A DNA stretch of 62,893 nucleotides, from positions 1 through 62,893 of the forward strand of contig JANXYR010000081.1 in NCBI GenBank assembly GCA_025355965.1. Direction: 5' to 3'. The translations under genes and the position numbers were made by a program. The stretch is from Geobacteraceae bacterium (GTDB lineage: Bacteria; Desulfobacterota; Desulfuromonadia; Geobacterales; Pseudopelobacteraceae). How positions within the stretch are numbered: position 1 is the first letter of the stretch; the number at the start of each line of letters is the position of its first letter. This document shows positions 21,669 to 31,004 of the stretch, one piece after another. Below the pieces are notes generated by a model. That model was not told where the DNA came from, searched no databases, and saw only the letters and a program-made list of their open reading frames with translations.

Positions 21669-22494
21669 TCTGAAAAAAATCATTATGGACACAAGAACGT
21701 TACCAACACTGCCAAACGTTATCAATAAGTTAAACTCCCTATCTGACAATGAAAAATCGTCGGTCCAGGAAATGGCCAGAATTGTGTCTTCGGATCAGGT
21801 GCTTTCAGCCCGTATCCTACGTTTAGCAAACTCACCGTCGTATGGTTTTTATCGAGTATCCACAATTTCCAACGCTATGATTCTGCTGGGAGTTAATGTG
21901 GTCAAGAGCTTAGCTCTTTCCTCATCGATTTTTGCAATCATGGAGAAAGACAGCATCGGTTTGTGGGAACATTCCTTGGGAGTTGGCGCTGCAGCTAATC
22001 TAATTGCCAACAAACTGGGACTGCCTGAGTGTGAGGAAATTGCAACAGCTGGCCTTCTGCACGACATTGGCAAGGTAATTATCACCATTAAATGCAGTGA
22101 AGCTGAAAAAGACATCCTGAAACTTGCCCATGAACGCCAAATTTACATTTTAGAAGCTGAGCGTGAGATCATTGATACCGACCATGCAGAGATTGGAGGT
22201 TGGTTATCAAAAAGCTGGTTTCTGCCTGACAAATTGAGCGAACCGATTGCCTTTCATCATGATGTTGCGAAGTCAAAAAATCATCACATTAAAACAGCGG
22301 TAGTTCATATTGCCGATGTGCTCATTTGTGCCAGCGGTTTTGGCAATAGCGGGGAAAGTTTTGTGCCACCAATACAAAAAATCGCTTGGGATACGCTTAA
22401 TTTGAATGAACAACTATTAGCTGAACTCATCAATGAAATTGAAGACAGGCTGGTTGAAGTAAAAGCCTTTTGCCTTGAAATGATAAACGATTGA
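21649..22494 (+). CDS. HDOD domain protein
   Basis: This 281-residue protein is built on an HDOD domain (about residues 15-215), an HD-related output domain found in bacterial signalling proteins. The typical opening LPTLPNVINKLNSLSDNE and SSDQVLSARILRLANSPSYG are present. It keeps the HD pair in LLHDIGK (His138-Asp139), followed by FHHD at 217-220, so unlike many HDOD proteins it may still bind metal. The start is GTG behind GGAGGTAAC inside the preceding gene. The signal it responds to is not visible. Confidence 0.87.
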   Translation: MTKSRSDLKKIIMDTRTLPTLPNVINKLNSLSDNEKSSVQEMARIVSSDQVLSARILRLANSPSYGFYRVSTISNAMILLGVNVVKSLALSSSIFAIMEKDSIGLWEHSLGVGAAANLIANKLGLPECEEIATAGLLHDIGKVIITIKCSEAEKDILKLAHERQIYILEAEREIIDTDHAEIGGWLSKSWFLPDKLSEPIAFHHDVAKSKNHHIKTAVVHIADVLICASGFGNSGESFVPPIQKIAWDTLNLNEQLLAELINEIEDRLVEVKAFCLEMIND

Positions 22495-22653
22495 TGCAAT
22501 CGGTCAGAATTACAATTCTACCTTTCTAATCCCCATCTAGCCCAATAGATTCAAACAGTAGATCTATGTTGCTACTAATCACTTTTCATAGCGGTTGATA
22601 CGCTTCATATGCTGTGATATAGATCATCATATTTTTGAGTCTAGGTGACAATA

Positions 22654-23478
22654 ATGATAATGATTGACCGCCTGATTGAACAGGCTCTCCTTGAAGACAT
22701 CCATACCGGTGACATAACTACTCAGGCAGTGGTTCCGGGACAGCGCACCGCCTCAGCTCGGTTGATTGCGAAAGAGAATCTCGTCGTAGCCGGCCTTTCT
22801 ACTGCGGCCAGGGTATTTACCATACTTGATCCTGCCATTTCCTTTAAAGCATGCCTGAGCGATGGCGAAAAAGCGGCACCAGGAACAATTCTGGCCACGA
22901 TTCATGGAGAGGCAGCACAGTTATTGATGGGAGAGCGTGTGGCACTGAACCTGCTCCAAAGGATGTGCGGCATCGCAACACTCACAACCCGCTTTGTTGA
23001 GGCGGTAGCTGGCACCAAGGCGCGGATAGTCGACACACGTAAAACAACCCCCGGATTGCGTCAGCTTGAAAAATATGCTGTACGGGTCGGAGGTGGCATT
23101 AATCACCGCACCGGGCTCTATGACGGTGTCCTGATCAAGGAAAACCACATTGTCGCCGCAGGAGGCATATCCGAAGCTATCCGCCGTGCCCGCGACTATA
23201 TCCCACACACATTGAAAATCGAAATAGAGACCGAAACCCTGCAGCAGGTTGAGGAAGCTCTCGCGGCAGGGGCAGACATTATCATGCTGGACAATATGAG
23301 CCTGGATGAAATGCGAGCCGCCATCGTCATCATAGGAAGCAGAGCACAGGTTGAAGCTTCAGGCGGTGTCAACCTTGAAAGTGTGCGGTCGATTGCAGAA
23401 ACCGGAGTTAACATTATTTCGGTAGGAGCGTTGACTCATTCGCCACGGGCGATGGACATTTCAATGCTTCTGGACTAG
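22654..23478 (+). CDS. nadC: Nicotinate-nucleotide pyrophosphorylase (carboxylating)
   Basis: NadC converts quinolinate and PRPP to nicotinate mononucleotide in de novo NAD synthesis. The 274-residue protein has VDTRKTTPGLRQLEKYAVRV, GGGINHRTGLYDGVLIKENH, and the C-terminal barrel elements EASGGV and ISVGALTHS. I start at the ATG 5 bp after AGGTGA; a GTG three codons earlier overlaps that site and is less likely. It is followed after a 36-bp gap by birA and then coaX, giving a cofactor-metabolism operon. Confidence 0.96.
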   Translation: MIMIDRLIEQALLEDIHTGDITTQAVVPGQRTASARLIAKENLVVAGLSTAARVFTILDPAISFKACLSDGEKAAPGTILATIHGEAAQLLMGERVALNLLQRMCGIATLTTRFVEAVAGTKARIVDTRKTTPGLRQLEKYAVRVGGGINHRTGLYDGVLIKENHIVAAGGISEAIRRARDYIPHTLKIEIETETLQQVEEALAAGADIIMLDNMSLDEMRAAIVIIGSRAQVEASGGVNLESVRSIAETGVNIISVGALTHSPRAMDISMLLD

Positions 23479-23514
23479 ATGCGCAGCACCCTAGATAACT
23501 ACCGAGGTCTCACG

Positions 23515-24492
23515 ATGCATCCAAAAGCCGGCACTATATTGCATATGTTCCGTACTGAGGAGGGCTATGTTTCGGGTGAATACCTCAGCAGAGAACTCGG
23601 GGTGTCGCGCACCGCAGTCTGGAAACACATATCTACGCTGAGAAATAACGGTTATCTTATCGAAGCAGTTCCATCGCGCGGCTATCGACTTCTATCCTCA
23701 CCAGATATTATTGATCCGCACGAAGTACGAACTCAATTGATCGGCAACAGAATCGGTACACGACTCGAATTTTCTAAAACCACCTCGTCAACCAATGCCG
23801 ATGCCTTCCGGTTGGCAGAAGAGGGATCTGCTGAGGGGACGGTTGTTTTGGCTGACGCACAAACCGGTGGCAAAGGACGACGCGGAAGAATATGGTCTTC
23901 CCCTGCCGGAGTCAACACATACTGTTCTGTTATTCTACGCCCAACTATAATGCCGCATAAAGCGCCACAACTGACATTTCTATCTGCGGTGGCTGTAGCA
24001 CGGGCTATTGAACTAACAACCACACTGTTACCGGAAATAAAATGGCCTAACGACGTGCTCATTTCCGGAAAAAAAGTGGCAGGCCTGTTAAATGAAATGA
24101 GTGCGGAAACTGACGGCATCAACTTTGTCATTCTGGGCATCGGCGTTAATCTGAATATGACAGCAGACCTGTTTCCAAATGATCTGCGACACCCAGCCAC
24201 TTCACTGTTTCTGGAATACGGCTTGCGCGTTGATCGTTCACGTTTTACAGGCATCATGCTAAGCGAACTTGATCGACTGTATTCCGACTTTCTTGTGCAC
24301 GGTTTTGGGCCGGTACGTGAAGAGTGGCAGCGGCGCTGCAATGCCAGCGGACGCCGGGTACTCGTCAACGATTCTGGGACTGAATGTACCGGGGGGCAGT
24401 TTATCGGTATCGATTCGGATGGAGCATTGCTGCTCAGATCTGATGATGACGTACTGCACCGAATCACCTGCGGAGATGTGAGGGTAATCTGA
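23515..24492 (+). CDS. birA: Bifunctional biotin operon repressor / biotin-[acetyl-CoA-carboxylase] ligase
   Basis: This 325-residue protein has an N-terminal winged helix (YLSRELGVSRTAVWKHISTL) and a biotin protein ligase domain with GGKGRRGRIWSSPAG, the biotinyl-AMP loop, plus IKWPNDVLISGKKVAGLL. A short C-terminal domain follows. It biotinylates acceptor proteins and may also repress biotin genes. I chose the ATG with GAGG 7 bp upstream, giving MHPKAGTILHMFRTEEG; an ATG right at the nadC stop, 12 codons earlier, is possible but lacks a site. Its stop codon directly abuts the coaX ATG. Confidence 0.94.
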   Translation: MHPKAGTILHMFRTEEGYVSGEYLSRELGVSRTAVWKHISTLRNNGYLIEAVPSRGYRLLSSPDIIDPHEVRTQLIGNRIGTRLEFSKTTSSTNADAFRLAEEGSAEGTVVLADAQTGGKGRRGRIWSSPAGVNTYCSVILRPTIMPHKAPQLTFLSAVAVARAIELTTTLLPEIKWPNDVLISGKKVAGLLNEMSAETDGINFVILGIGVNLNMTADLFPNDLRHPATSLFLEYGLRVDRSRFTGIMLSELDRLYSDFLVHGFGPVREEWQRRCNASGRRVLVNDSGTECTGGQFIGIDSDGALLLRSDDDVLHRITCGDVRVI

Positions 24493-25257
24493 ATGTTACT
24501 GGTTATTGACGTCGGCAACAGCAACATAGTATTGGGAGTTTATGACGGAGCGCTGCTAGTTCGCAGCTGGCGTCTTTCAACGGACAAGTCACGCACATCA
24601 GATGAATACGCAGTGCTGCTACACAGCCTTTTTGATCAAGCCGGGCTGGGTTTTACGGAGGTCAAGGCATCAATAATTTCCTCTGTTGTGCCACCCTTAA
24701 CCGGCGTAATGGAGGCAATTTCTCACGATTTTTTTAATCTGACACCCTATGTCGTCGGTCCCGGTATAAAAACTGGAATGTTAATCCACTATGATAATCC
24801 TCGAGAAGTTGGAGCCGACCGAATTGTCAACGCTGTGGCCGGTTATGAAAAACATAAGTGCCCGTTGGTAATCGTAGATTTCGGAACGGCTACAACATTT
24901 GATTATGTCAATGGCAAGGGCGAATATTGTGGCGGTGCCATTGCGCCCGGCCTTGCTATTTCAGTTGAGGCGCTCTTTCAGCGTGCCAGCAAGCTGCCGA
25001 GAATAGATATAATTAAACCGCCAAATGTAATAGCAAAGAACACAGTCAACTCAATGCAAGCCGGGATTTTTTTCGGTTACGTTGGTTTGGTAGATGGGAT
25101 TGTAGAACATATCCGGGCAGAATCTCATGAGGAATTCCGTGTAATTGCTACCGGCGGTTTGGCTGTTCTGGTTGCTCCGGAATCAAAAACTATTGATGAA
25201 GTCGATGAAAACCTAACACTTGACGGTCTTCGCATATTGTATGAACGTAACTGCTGA
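24493..25257 (+). CDS. coaX: Type III pantothenate kinase
   Basis: CoaX phosphorylates pantothenate, the first step of CoA synthesis. The 254-residue protein has the ASKHA-fold phosphate-binding loop DVGNSN (residues 6-11), the pantothenate motif [10 protein letters not shown] and [11 protein letters not shown]. It starts immediately after the birA TGA, with AGGG inside birA serving as the ribosome-binding site. birA-coaX adjacency is common in bacteria. Confidence 0.96.
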   Translation: MLLVIDVGNSNIVLGVYDGALLVRSWRLSTDKSRTSDEYAVLLHSLFDQAGLGFTEVKASIISSVVPPLTGVMEAISHDFFNLTPYVVGPGIKTGMLIHYDNPREVGADRIVNAVAGYEKHKCPLVIVDFGTATTFDYVNGKGEYCGGAIAPGLAISVEALFQRASKLPRIDIIKPPNVIAKNTVNSMQAGIFFGYVGLVDGIVEHIRAESHEEFRVIATGGLAVLVAPESKTIDEVDENLTLDGLRILYERNC

Positions 25258-25336
25258 TTAATCACTCCGAAAGTTAAAGTTTAAATTAGAGTTGGGCAGA
25301 CAGTGAAATCCATATTGCACGCAAGGAGGAAGTTTT

Positions 25337-27436
25337 ATGGGACAGTTTGAAACCAGCAAGATCCGAAATTTGGGCATCGTCGCACACGGAGGTGCCGGAA
25401 AAACGTCGCTTTCAGAGGCAATTTTGTTTGGCACAGGGAGAATCGACAGGCTCGGTCGGGTTGATGACGGCACTTCAACCATGGATTTTGAGCCGGAGGA
25501 GATCAAGCGGAAGATTTCAATCACATCAGCGCTTGATCACTGTGAGTGGAAGGGACATTCCATTCACATCGTCGACACCCCGGGCTACGGCAATTTCATA
25601 GCTGACACCCGTGCATGCATGCGTACTTTAGACTGCGCTGTAATAATCCTTTCGGCAATATCGGGGGTCAAGGCACAAACAGAGGAAATCTGGGGCTGGG
25701 CCAATGAGTTTGAAATCCCGCGCATCGCATTTGTCAACAAACTCGACCGTGAACGGGCCAGTTTCCTCCGAGCCATCGATGATATGGAAAAAATGCTGGG
25801 GGCACGTGGGGTCGCCATTCAGATGCCTATCGGACTGGAAGCGACTTTTGAGGGTGTTATCGACCTGATAACAATGAAAGCCTGCTTTTATGCCAAAGAC
25901 GGCTCAGGAAAATTCACAGAGGGTTCTATCCCTGCTGAATATGCTGAAGAGGCGGCCCATCTGCGTGAACAGATGGTAGAGACAGTTGCCGAAGCTTATG
26001 ACGCCCTAACAGAGAAGTACCTCGAAAACGGCAATCTTACTGATGACGAGATAATTGATGGCCTGAGGGTTGGTACGATGCGCAACACCTTTACTGCAGT
26101 CCTCTGCGGTGCGGCAACCCCCAACATTGGTGTAGCTCACCTGCTGGATGCAATTTGTGCTTATCTTCCCTCACCGCTGGACCGAACCAAAGCTGCTGGT
26201 ATTCACCCCAAAAGTGAAGAGATCATTGAACGGGCACCCGATGAAAAGGAACCGTTCTCTGCGCTGGTTTTCAAGACTACTTCTGACCCATACACCGGCA
26301 AGATAACTATTTTCAGAGTATACTCCGGCGTTCTCAACTCCGATTCAACGATATTTAATTCCAGTAAAGGGGTTGAGGAGCGAATTGGCCAAATTTACGA
26401 ACTAGAGGGGAAAAAACAGCACCCGATCAAACAGGCTGTTGCTGGCGACATCGTTGCTGTTGCCAAACTAAAGGAAACCGTTACCGGAGACACACTCTGT
26501 GATCCTGCAAAACCTATCATTTTTGAACCGGCAAAGCAGCTTCTGCCGGTTATATCATACGCCATAGAACCTAAAACGAAGGCTGACGAAGACAAAATAC
26601 ACAACGCACTGCACCGTATGATTGAGGAAGAGCCAACGCTTGAGTCGCACCGCGACACCCAGACCAAGGAATTTATTATTTCCGGCATGGGACAGGTTCA
26701 CCTCGAAGTAATAGTTGAAAAAATGAAGCGCAAGTTTGGTGTTGAAGTTCTTCTTAAAACGCCTAAAGTTCCTTATTTTGAGACGATCCGTGGATCGGCA
26801 AAAGTGCAAGGGAAATACAAAAAACAGTCGGGAGGCCGTGGGCAGTATGGTGATTGTTGGATTGAAATGTCCCCGACCGGTCGCGGAGAAGGATATATTT
26901 TCGATGATAAGGTTGTCGGAGGGGTCATTCCACGCCAGTATATCCCGGCCGTAGACAAAGGGATCCAAGAAGCCTGCCTGGAGGGTTTTCTGGCAGGTTA
27001 CCCGGTGGTTGACTTTAAGGTTGCACTCTACGATGGTTCTTTCCATACCGTAGACTCTTCTGAAATGGCCTTTAAGGTAGCCGGCTCGATGGCGTTCAAG
27101 AAAGCAATGGAACTTTGTAAGCCAATCCTGCTTGAGCCTATAGTGAACATGAAAATCACTGTTCCGGATGAGAACATGGGTGATGTCATAGGTGACCTCA
27201 ACTCTAGGCGCGGCAAGGTTGTCGGCGTTGAGCCAAAAGCGAATTCACAAATAATTCGTTCGATTGTACCGATGTCTGAAATTCTGGCCTATTCTAATGA
27301 CCTAAAATCCATGACCAGTGACCGAGGGCTGTTCAGTATTGAGTTTTCTCATTACGAAGAAGTTCCTTCACATCTGTCCCAAAAGATTGTGGCCGAATCT
27401 CTGGCGGAAAAGAAAGAAACACATAGCAGTCATTAA
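25337..27436 (+). CDS. Elongation factor G-like GTPase (paralogue)
   Basis: This 699-residue protein has the five-domain EF-G layout and a strong AAGGAGG site. It differs from canonical FusA. The P-loop reads AHGGAGKT (16-23) instead of AHIDAGKT. The switch I end reads EEIKRKISITS instead of the usual RERGITI. G3 reads DTPGY, so Tyr84 replaces the histidine that activates water. G4 NKLD is intact. It belongs to the EF-G-like (EF-G2) group found beside regular EF-G in many bacteria, whose role is not settled. It is not with the str operon; it follows coaX after 79 bp. Confidence 0.88.
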   Translation: MGQFETSKIRNLGIVAHGGAGKTSLSEAILFGTGRIDRLGRVDDGTSTMDFEPEEIKRKISITSALDHCEWKGHSIHIVDTPGYGNFIADTRACMRTLDCAVIILSAISGVKAQTEEIWGWANEFEIPRIAFVNKLDRERASFLRAIDDMEKMLGARGVAIQMPIGLEATFEGVIDLITMKACFYAKDGSGKFTEGSIPAEYAEEAAHLREQMVETVAEAYDALTEKYLENGNLTDDEIIDGLRVGTMRNTFTAVLCGAATPNIGVAHLLDAICAYLPSPLDRTKAAGIHPKSEEIIERAPDEKEPFSALVFKTTSDPYTGKITIFRVYSGVLNSDSTIFNSSKGVEERIGQIYELEGKKQHPIKQAVAGDIVAVAKLKETVTGDTLCDPAKPIIFEPAKQLLPVISYAIEPKTKADEDKIHNALHRMIEEEPTLESHRDTQTKEFIISGMGQVHLEVIVEKMKRKFGVEVLLKTPKVPYFETIRGSAKVQGKYKKQSGGRGQYGDCWIEMSPTGRGEGYIFDDKVVGGVIPRQYIPAVDKGIQEACLEGFLAGYPVVDFKVALYDGSFHTVDSSEMAFKVAGSMAFKKAMELCKPILLEPIVNMKITVPDENMGDVIGDLNSRRGKVVGVEPKANSQIIRSIVPMSEILAYSNDLKSMTSDRGLFSIEFSHYEEVPSHLSQKIVAESLAEKKETHSSH

Positions 27437-27535
27437 ACCGTAGCCCGGATAAACTGGGCAAGTGCGTTAACGGAGAAATTAACAGCAATAATCAAATGCT
27501 GGAAATTACTTCAAACTTACTAATGGAGGAATTTC

Positions 27536-28582
27536 ATGGATTTTAAACTCGGTAAAGATTCGGCTGACTCTCAACAAAATGAAGCACCAGGTGAAAAAAA
27601 GAGTCAGAGTGCTCTTCTTGTACTTTTGTTGATTTTGATCGGTGGCTTTACATACATCTATTTTTTTACCGCCCTGATCAAACCTCTGGAAGCGCAAAAA
27701 GCAACTGAAACCACTGCTAACGCAAAAAAGATACCTCTGCCGCCACGTGATGGTAAACCAGCAAAACCAGAGGGGAAAGTGTCAGGAAAAACTGAGCCCC
27801 CAAAGGCGGCTGCGGCTGCGCCAGCACCTGTAATAGCGGCAGTTCCTGAAGCAAAACCGGCTGTAGAATCTGCCAAAACGGCCCCAGCTCCAACAAAGTC
27901 AAAAGAAGAGCCCAAGAAAGCCGAGGCGGCAAAGCCGGCTGACAAGAAGCCACTTTCGGCGGTGGTTGCTGATAAAAATAGCGCAAAAGCACCGGCAGCA
28001 ACTATTGAGGATAAAAACCATGACGTTTTGGATAAAAAGAGCACCGCGGCCAAAGATAGCAAGAAAAAGCCAACTTCAGACAAACAAGCAAAACCTGAAA
28101 CTGATGTAAAAGCAAAAAATACAGCAACCGGTTCATGGTCACTTGTTATAGGGAATTATATTTTAGAAGAGACTCTTTCAGTCGACATGGGGCGTGTACG
28201 GAAAGCAGGTCTTGAGCCGGTCATAATGTCATCCGCTCGTAAGAAAACAGCTATGAACCGTCTTCTTGTATCTGAATCCAATGATCGGACTGCAGCTCAA
28301 TCAACCCTGGAAAAGCTGAAACTTCATACTTCAGATGCATTCATCATTGAACAGGGGGGTATGTTTTACGTATATGCAGGGTCATATTCACAAAATGAAG
28401 CCGTAAACTCTGAAAAAGAGCGTTTAAAGGCAGCAGGCTTTCCGGTAACTGTCAAGCGGACCGACATCTCAATACCTTCCCATAGCCTGTCAGTTGGGCC
28501 TTTTAATAGTAAAAAGGAAGCAGAGATCGCTCGTGGTAAGCTGAAGAGTGCAGGAATAAAAGCAACTCTCTCACAGAAATAA
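27536..28582 (+). CDS. Membrane-anchored SPOR domain protein
   Basis: This 348-residue inner-membrane protein has a short cytoplasmic start, one transmembrane helix at about residues 25-46, and a long Ala/Pro/Lys-rich linker (about 55-195). Two SPOR-like repeats follow: one around YVYAGSYSQNEAVNSEKERL, the last around LSVGPFNSKKEAEIARGKLK. SPOR domains bind glycan strands stripped of stem peptides and target proteins to division sites. The linker is of the kind that spans the periplasm. The next gene starts 7 bp after its stop, and the following GTPase may be co-transcribed. Confidence 0.85.
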   Translation: MDFKLGKDSADSQQNEAPGEKKSQSALLVLLLILIGGFTYIYFFTALIKPLEAQKATETTANAKKIPLPPRDGKPAKPEGKVSGKTEPPKAAAAAPAPVIAAVPEAKPAVESAKTAPAPTKSKEEPKKAEAAKPADKKPLSAVVADKNSAKAPAATIEDKNHDVLDKKSTAAKDSKKKPTSDKQAKPETDVKAKNTATGSWSLVIGNYILEETLSVDMGRVRKAGLEPVIMSSARKKTAMNRLLVSESNDRTAAQSTLEKLKLHTSDAFIIEQGGMFYVYAGSYSQNEAVNSEKERLKAAGFPVTVKRTDISIPSHSLSVGPFNSKKEAEIARGKLKSAGIKATLSQK

Positions 28583-28588
28583 TTTCAA

Positions 28589-29416
28589 ATGGCTGAAAAA
28601 ATTAAATTAACCATATCCCCGGCTGTGGCAGCATATGTCCGACCGGGGACATCTTTGGAAATCAGGCTCGCCGGTTGCGCTGCCGCTGAGAGCATGGAAA
28701 CAGCTGATCGGCTGATGCTCCTGTTTTGTCTTTCTAAAGATGCTGAAACGTCCGTCCGCTCAACAGCGCTCTCCTTCCTGAGTAATTTACCAACTGAGGT
28801 AGTCAAAGAGTATTTGGATTGCGCGAATCCACACCCTCTGATTCTTGCTTCGTTATATACCCTCTGCCACAATCATCCCGATGCCGTCATCACTGTTGAA
28901 GAGACAGTTTTAGCAAATGAAGATGAGACGGAGGTCGCACCGGATGAAGCCGACAGTGGCACCGAGTCTGAGGAAGAAGCTTCCGTTAATGAAGATGACG
29001 AGCAGTTTCTCAGCAAATATAAAACAGCCCAGCTCATGGGAATTGGCGAGAAAATCAAGATGGCGCTTTCAGGAGACAAAGAGTGGCGCTCGATTCTTGT
29101 AAAGGATGCAAACAAACTGGTCTCAGGCAGTGTCATAAAAAACCCGCGGATTACCGAGGCTGAAATACTAACACTTATCAAAGCAGGCATCCAGAATGAC
29201 GAAATAATGCGCTTGATCTGTGCCAACAAAGAGTGGATAAAAAGTTACAAGATTCGAAAAGCGCTGATAGAAAACAACAGGACTCCGATTCAAAATGCCA
29301 TGCGATATCTTGGCACTATGGGCGAGAAAGATCTTTCCTACCTTGCAAAAAGTAAAAACATCTCTTCGGTTATCTCAACCATGGCAAAACGGCTTCTGTT
29401 GAACAAGAAAAAATAA
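28589..29416 (+). CDS. HEAT-like helical protein of unknown function
   Basis: This 275-residue cytoplasmic protein consists mostly of helical repeats (DRLMLLFCLSKDAETSVRS at the start; KIRKALIENNRTPIQNAMR near the end). A highly acidic low-complexity linker of about 40 residues lies at about 105-145 (Glu/Asp-rich). The pattern suggests two alpha-helical repeat lobes joined by a flexible tether, a protein-binding scaffold. No strong ribosome-binding site is seen, so it may be coupled to the SPOR gene 7 bp upstream. The MglA-like GTPase gene starts 13 bp after its stop, a likely partner. Confidence 0.72.
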   Translation: MAEKIKLTISPAVAAYVRPGTSLEIRLAGCAAAESMETADRLMLLFCLSKDAETSVRSTALSFLSNLPTEVVKEYLDCANPHPLILASLYTLCHNHPDAVITVEETVLANEDETEVAPDEADSGTESEEEASVNEDDEQFLSKYKTAQLMGIGEKIKMALSGDKEWRSILVKDANKLVSGSVIKNPRITEAEILTLIKAGIQNDEIMRLICANKEWIKSYKIRKALIENNRTPIQNAMRYLGTMGEKDLSYLAKSKNISSVISTMAKRLLLNKKK

Positions 29417-29429
29417 GCGGGAGTTGGTC

Positions 29430-30278
29430 ATGGCATTAGTAAATCATGCGAAAAAAGAAATTAACGCCAAGATTGTATATTACGGTCCGGCTGGAAGCGG
29501 CAAAAAAACTGCACTTACTTATATTTATTCACGGATAAAACCTTCCTTACGCGGTGATTTGAAGAATGTCCCAGCTGGTGCTGACAATCTATTATTCTTT
29601 GATTTCAGCCCGTTTGAAACCCCATTACCGAACGGTTATCGTTTCCGCCTGCATGTCTATACTCTTACCGGAATAGTCACTAATCCAGCAACCTGGAAAA
29701 TGACGCTCAAGGGCACAGACGGTATTATAATCATGGCTAATCCAGCTATTGAGCAAGCAACTGAAGCTAAAGAGAGCGTGTCGCAATTGCGGGATTTCCT
29801 GTCAGCTTATGGAGTCGGTCTTCAAGAAACACCTGCAGTTCTGCAACTTAATAGTTTTACAGATGGAAATTGGAGAGATGATACAACAGCGATTGCTGCA
29901 GCTTTGGATCTTTCCTCACTGAGAACCTGCTGTTCAAACGCTGCGTGCGGGGAGGGATTGATTGGGGCTTTAACGGAACTATCCCGCCAGATACTCGACC
30001 AGGTAAATCAGCATGGTGATCAATCTGAACAAACAGAAAGTTCTGATCTGAATGTTGACGTTAGTAACCCTGGTTCCGCTGTTACTTCGGCTTCAGCAAC
30101 CCAGATAGGCTCATCAGAAATTCTTGCGGAACAAATGCCTGTAGTCAAGCCACTCATAACTCTATTATCTAAAGACATTTACACCGTAGGAACAACGCTT
30201 AAGATACCGCTGGAGATACAATCTGGCAATACTCGGAACAGGCTCGTGGTGTCGGTATCGGTTACTGCAGAATCGTAG
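29430..30278 (+). CDS. MglA-like small GTPase with C-terminal extension
   Basis: This 282-residue protein resembles the MglA family of bacterial Ras-like GTPases, which control polarity and motility. Residues 13-27 read AKIVYYGPAGSGKKT, a P-loop with a second Lys where GKTT is usual. The NLLFFDFSPFE segment matches the MglA pattern after switch I. The guanine-specificity motif is not canonical: QLNSF occupies the place of NKxD, so GTP binding should be tested. About 90 residues beyond the GTPase fold are unassigned. I start at ATG 29430 behind GGGAG; a TTG two codons upstream is less likely. Confidence 0.8.
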   Translation: MALVNHAKKEINAKIVYYGPAGSGKKTALTYIYSRIKPSLRGDLKNVPAGADNLLFFDFSPFETPLPNGYRFRLHVYTLTGIVTNPATWKMTLKGTDGIIIMANPAIEQATEAKESVSQLRDFLSAYGVGLQETPAVLQLNSFTDGNWRDDTTAIAAALDLSSLRTCCSNAACGEGLIGALTELSRQILDQVNQHGDQSEQTESSDLNVDVSNPGSAVTSASATQIGSSEILAEQMPVVKPLITLLSKDIYTVGTTLKIPLEIQSGNTRNRLVVSVSVTAES

Positions 30279-30307
30279 CAGTAATAAACCTTCCGTTCGG
30301 CTATTAC

Positions 30308-30892
30308 CTATCGTGAAAACAGCCGGGGAATAATGAACGGGACGCTAAGTTGATAAGCGCTGTAATCGTCTCCGAACTCCTGAAGCAATCGACGCTCCTC
30401 AACAACAGCACCGACTAGAAAATATACAGATGAAAGCAAAGTCAGCAAGAGCCAGCGGACGCTTATTACGGGATTGCTGAGTAGAAATAGCATTGAAAAC
30501 AGGTACAGAGGATGTCGTACGAGACGGTACCAGCCATCGGTAACCAGCTTGGGTGTTTTCAACGCATCCGGCGTCTCAACAGATATCCCGATAAACGCTG
30601 CCACGCCAGTCTGACTGGCACAAACTACCAGTATTATTAAAAATATCATCTGCATTGAGTACAATACAAGGCTCCACACTCCCGGTACAAAATAAATAAC
30701 GGCAGAGTTCCGGAGTGCAGCCATAACCCAACCGAAAAGTACGACAGAGACTAGGTTGTAATACAAGCGGTAGAATCGGCGAAGATGGCTGTTTTGCCCG
30801 GAACATCGATTTTTGAGGGACGGTATCGCTAAAGTCGAGTGTATCGAGGCAAATAGTAAGAAGCGAAATAAGAATATAATAACGTCAGACAC
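30308..30892 (-). CDS. Isoprenylcysteine carboxyl methyltransferase-type membrane protein
   Basis: This 194-residue protein has about five hydrophobic segments and a C-terminal motif block GWYRLVRHPLYLFSM...VEERRLLQEFGDDYSAY. That block is the SAM-binding signature of the ICMT/phospholipid methyltransferase (PEMT) and NnrU-like superfamily. The substrate cannot be read from sequence. The start is GTG with a weak site. It converges with the GTPase gene without a visible terminator and diverges from the kinase gene at 31005. Confidence 0.78.
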   Translation of the reverse strand: MSDVIIFLFRFLLFASIHSTLAIPSLKNRCSGQNSHLRRFYRLYYNLVSVVLFGWVMAALRNSAVIYFVPGVWSLVLYSMQMIFLIILVVCASQTGVAAFIGISVETPDALKTPKLVTDGWYRLVRHPLYLFSMLFLLSNPVISVRWLLLTLLSSVYFLVGAVVEERRLLQEFGDDYSAYQLSVPFIIPRLFSR

Positions 30893-30940
30893 TCAAACCA
30901 CCGTATAAGTAAGATAGATTGAAACGCTATCACGATCGGC

Positions 30941-30969
30941 TTGTATACACAACTATTACATGCTATAAG
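30941..30969 (+). promoter_or_regulatory. Possible sigma-70 promoter of the kinase-BON gene
   Basis: TTGTAT (30941-30946) and TATAAG (30964-30969) are spaced by 17 bp, 36 bp before the start codon at 31005. The -10 is one base off consensus; the -35 is moderate. Confidence 0.5.
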
Positions 30970-31004
30970 CGATTAAACTGATTCACTTTATTGGAGGCTG
31001 GCTA

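Noticed and set aside
23733..24527. 264-codon open frame antisense to birA
   Set aside because: It lies fully opposite birA, has low-complexity Ser/Arg-rich content and no ribosome-binding site; it is a shadow of a real gene.
27658..28083. 141-codon frame antisense to the SPOR protein linker
   Set aside because: It arises from the Ala/Pro/Lys-rich low-complexity linker on the other strand and has no independent support.
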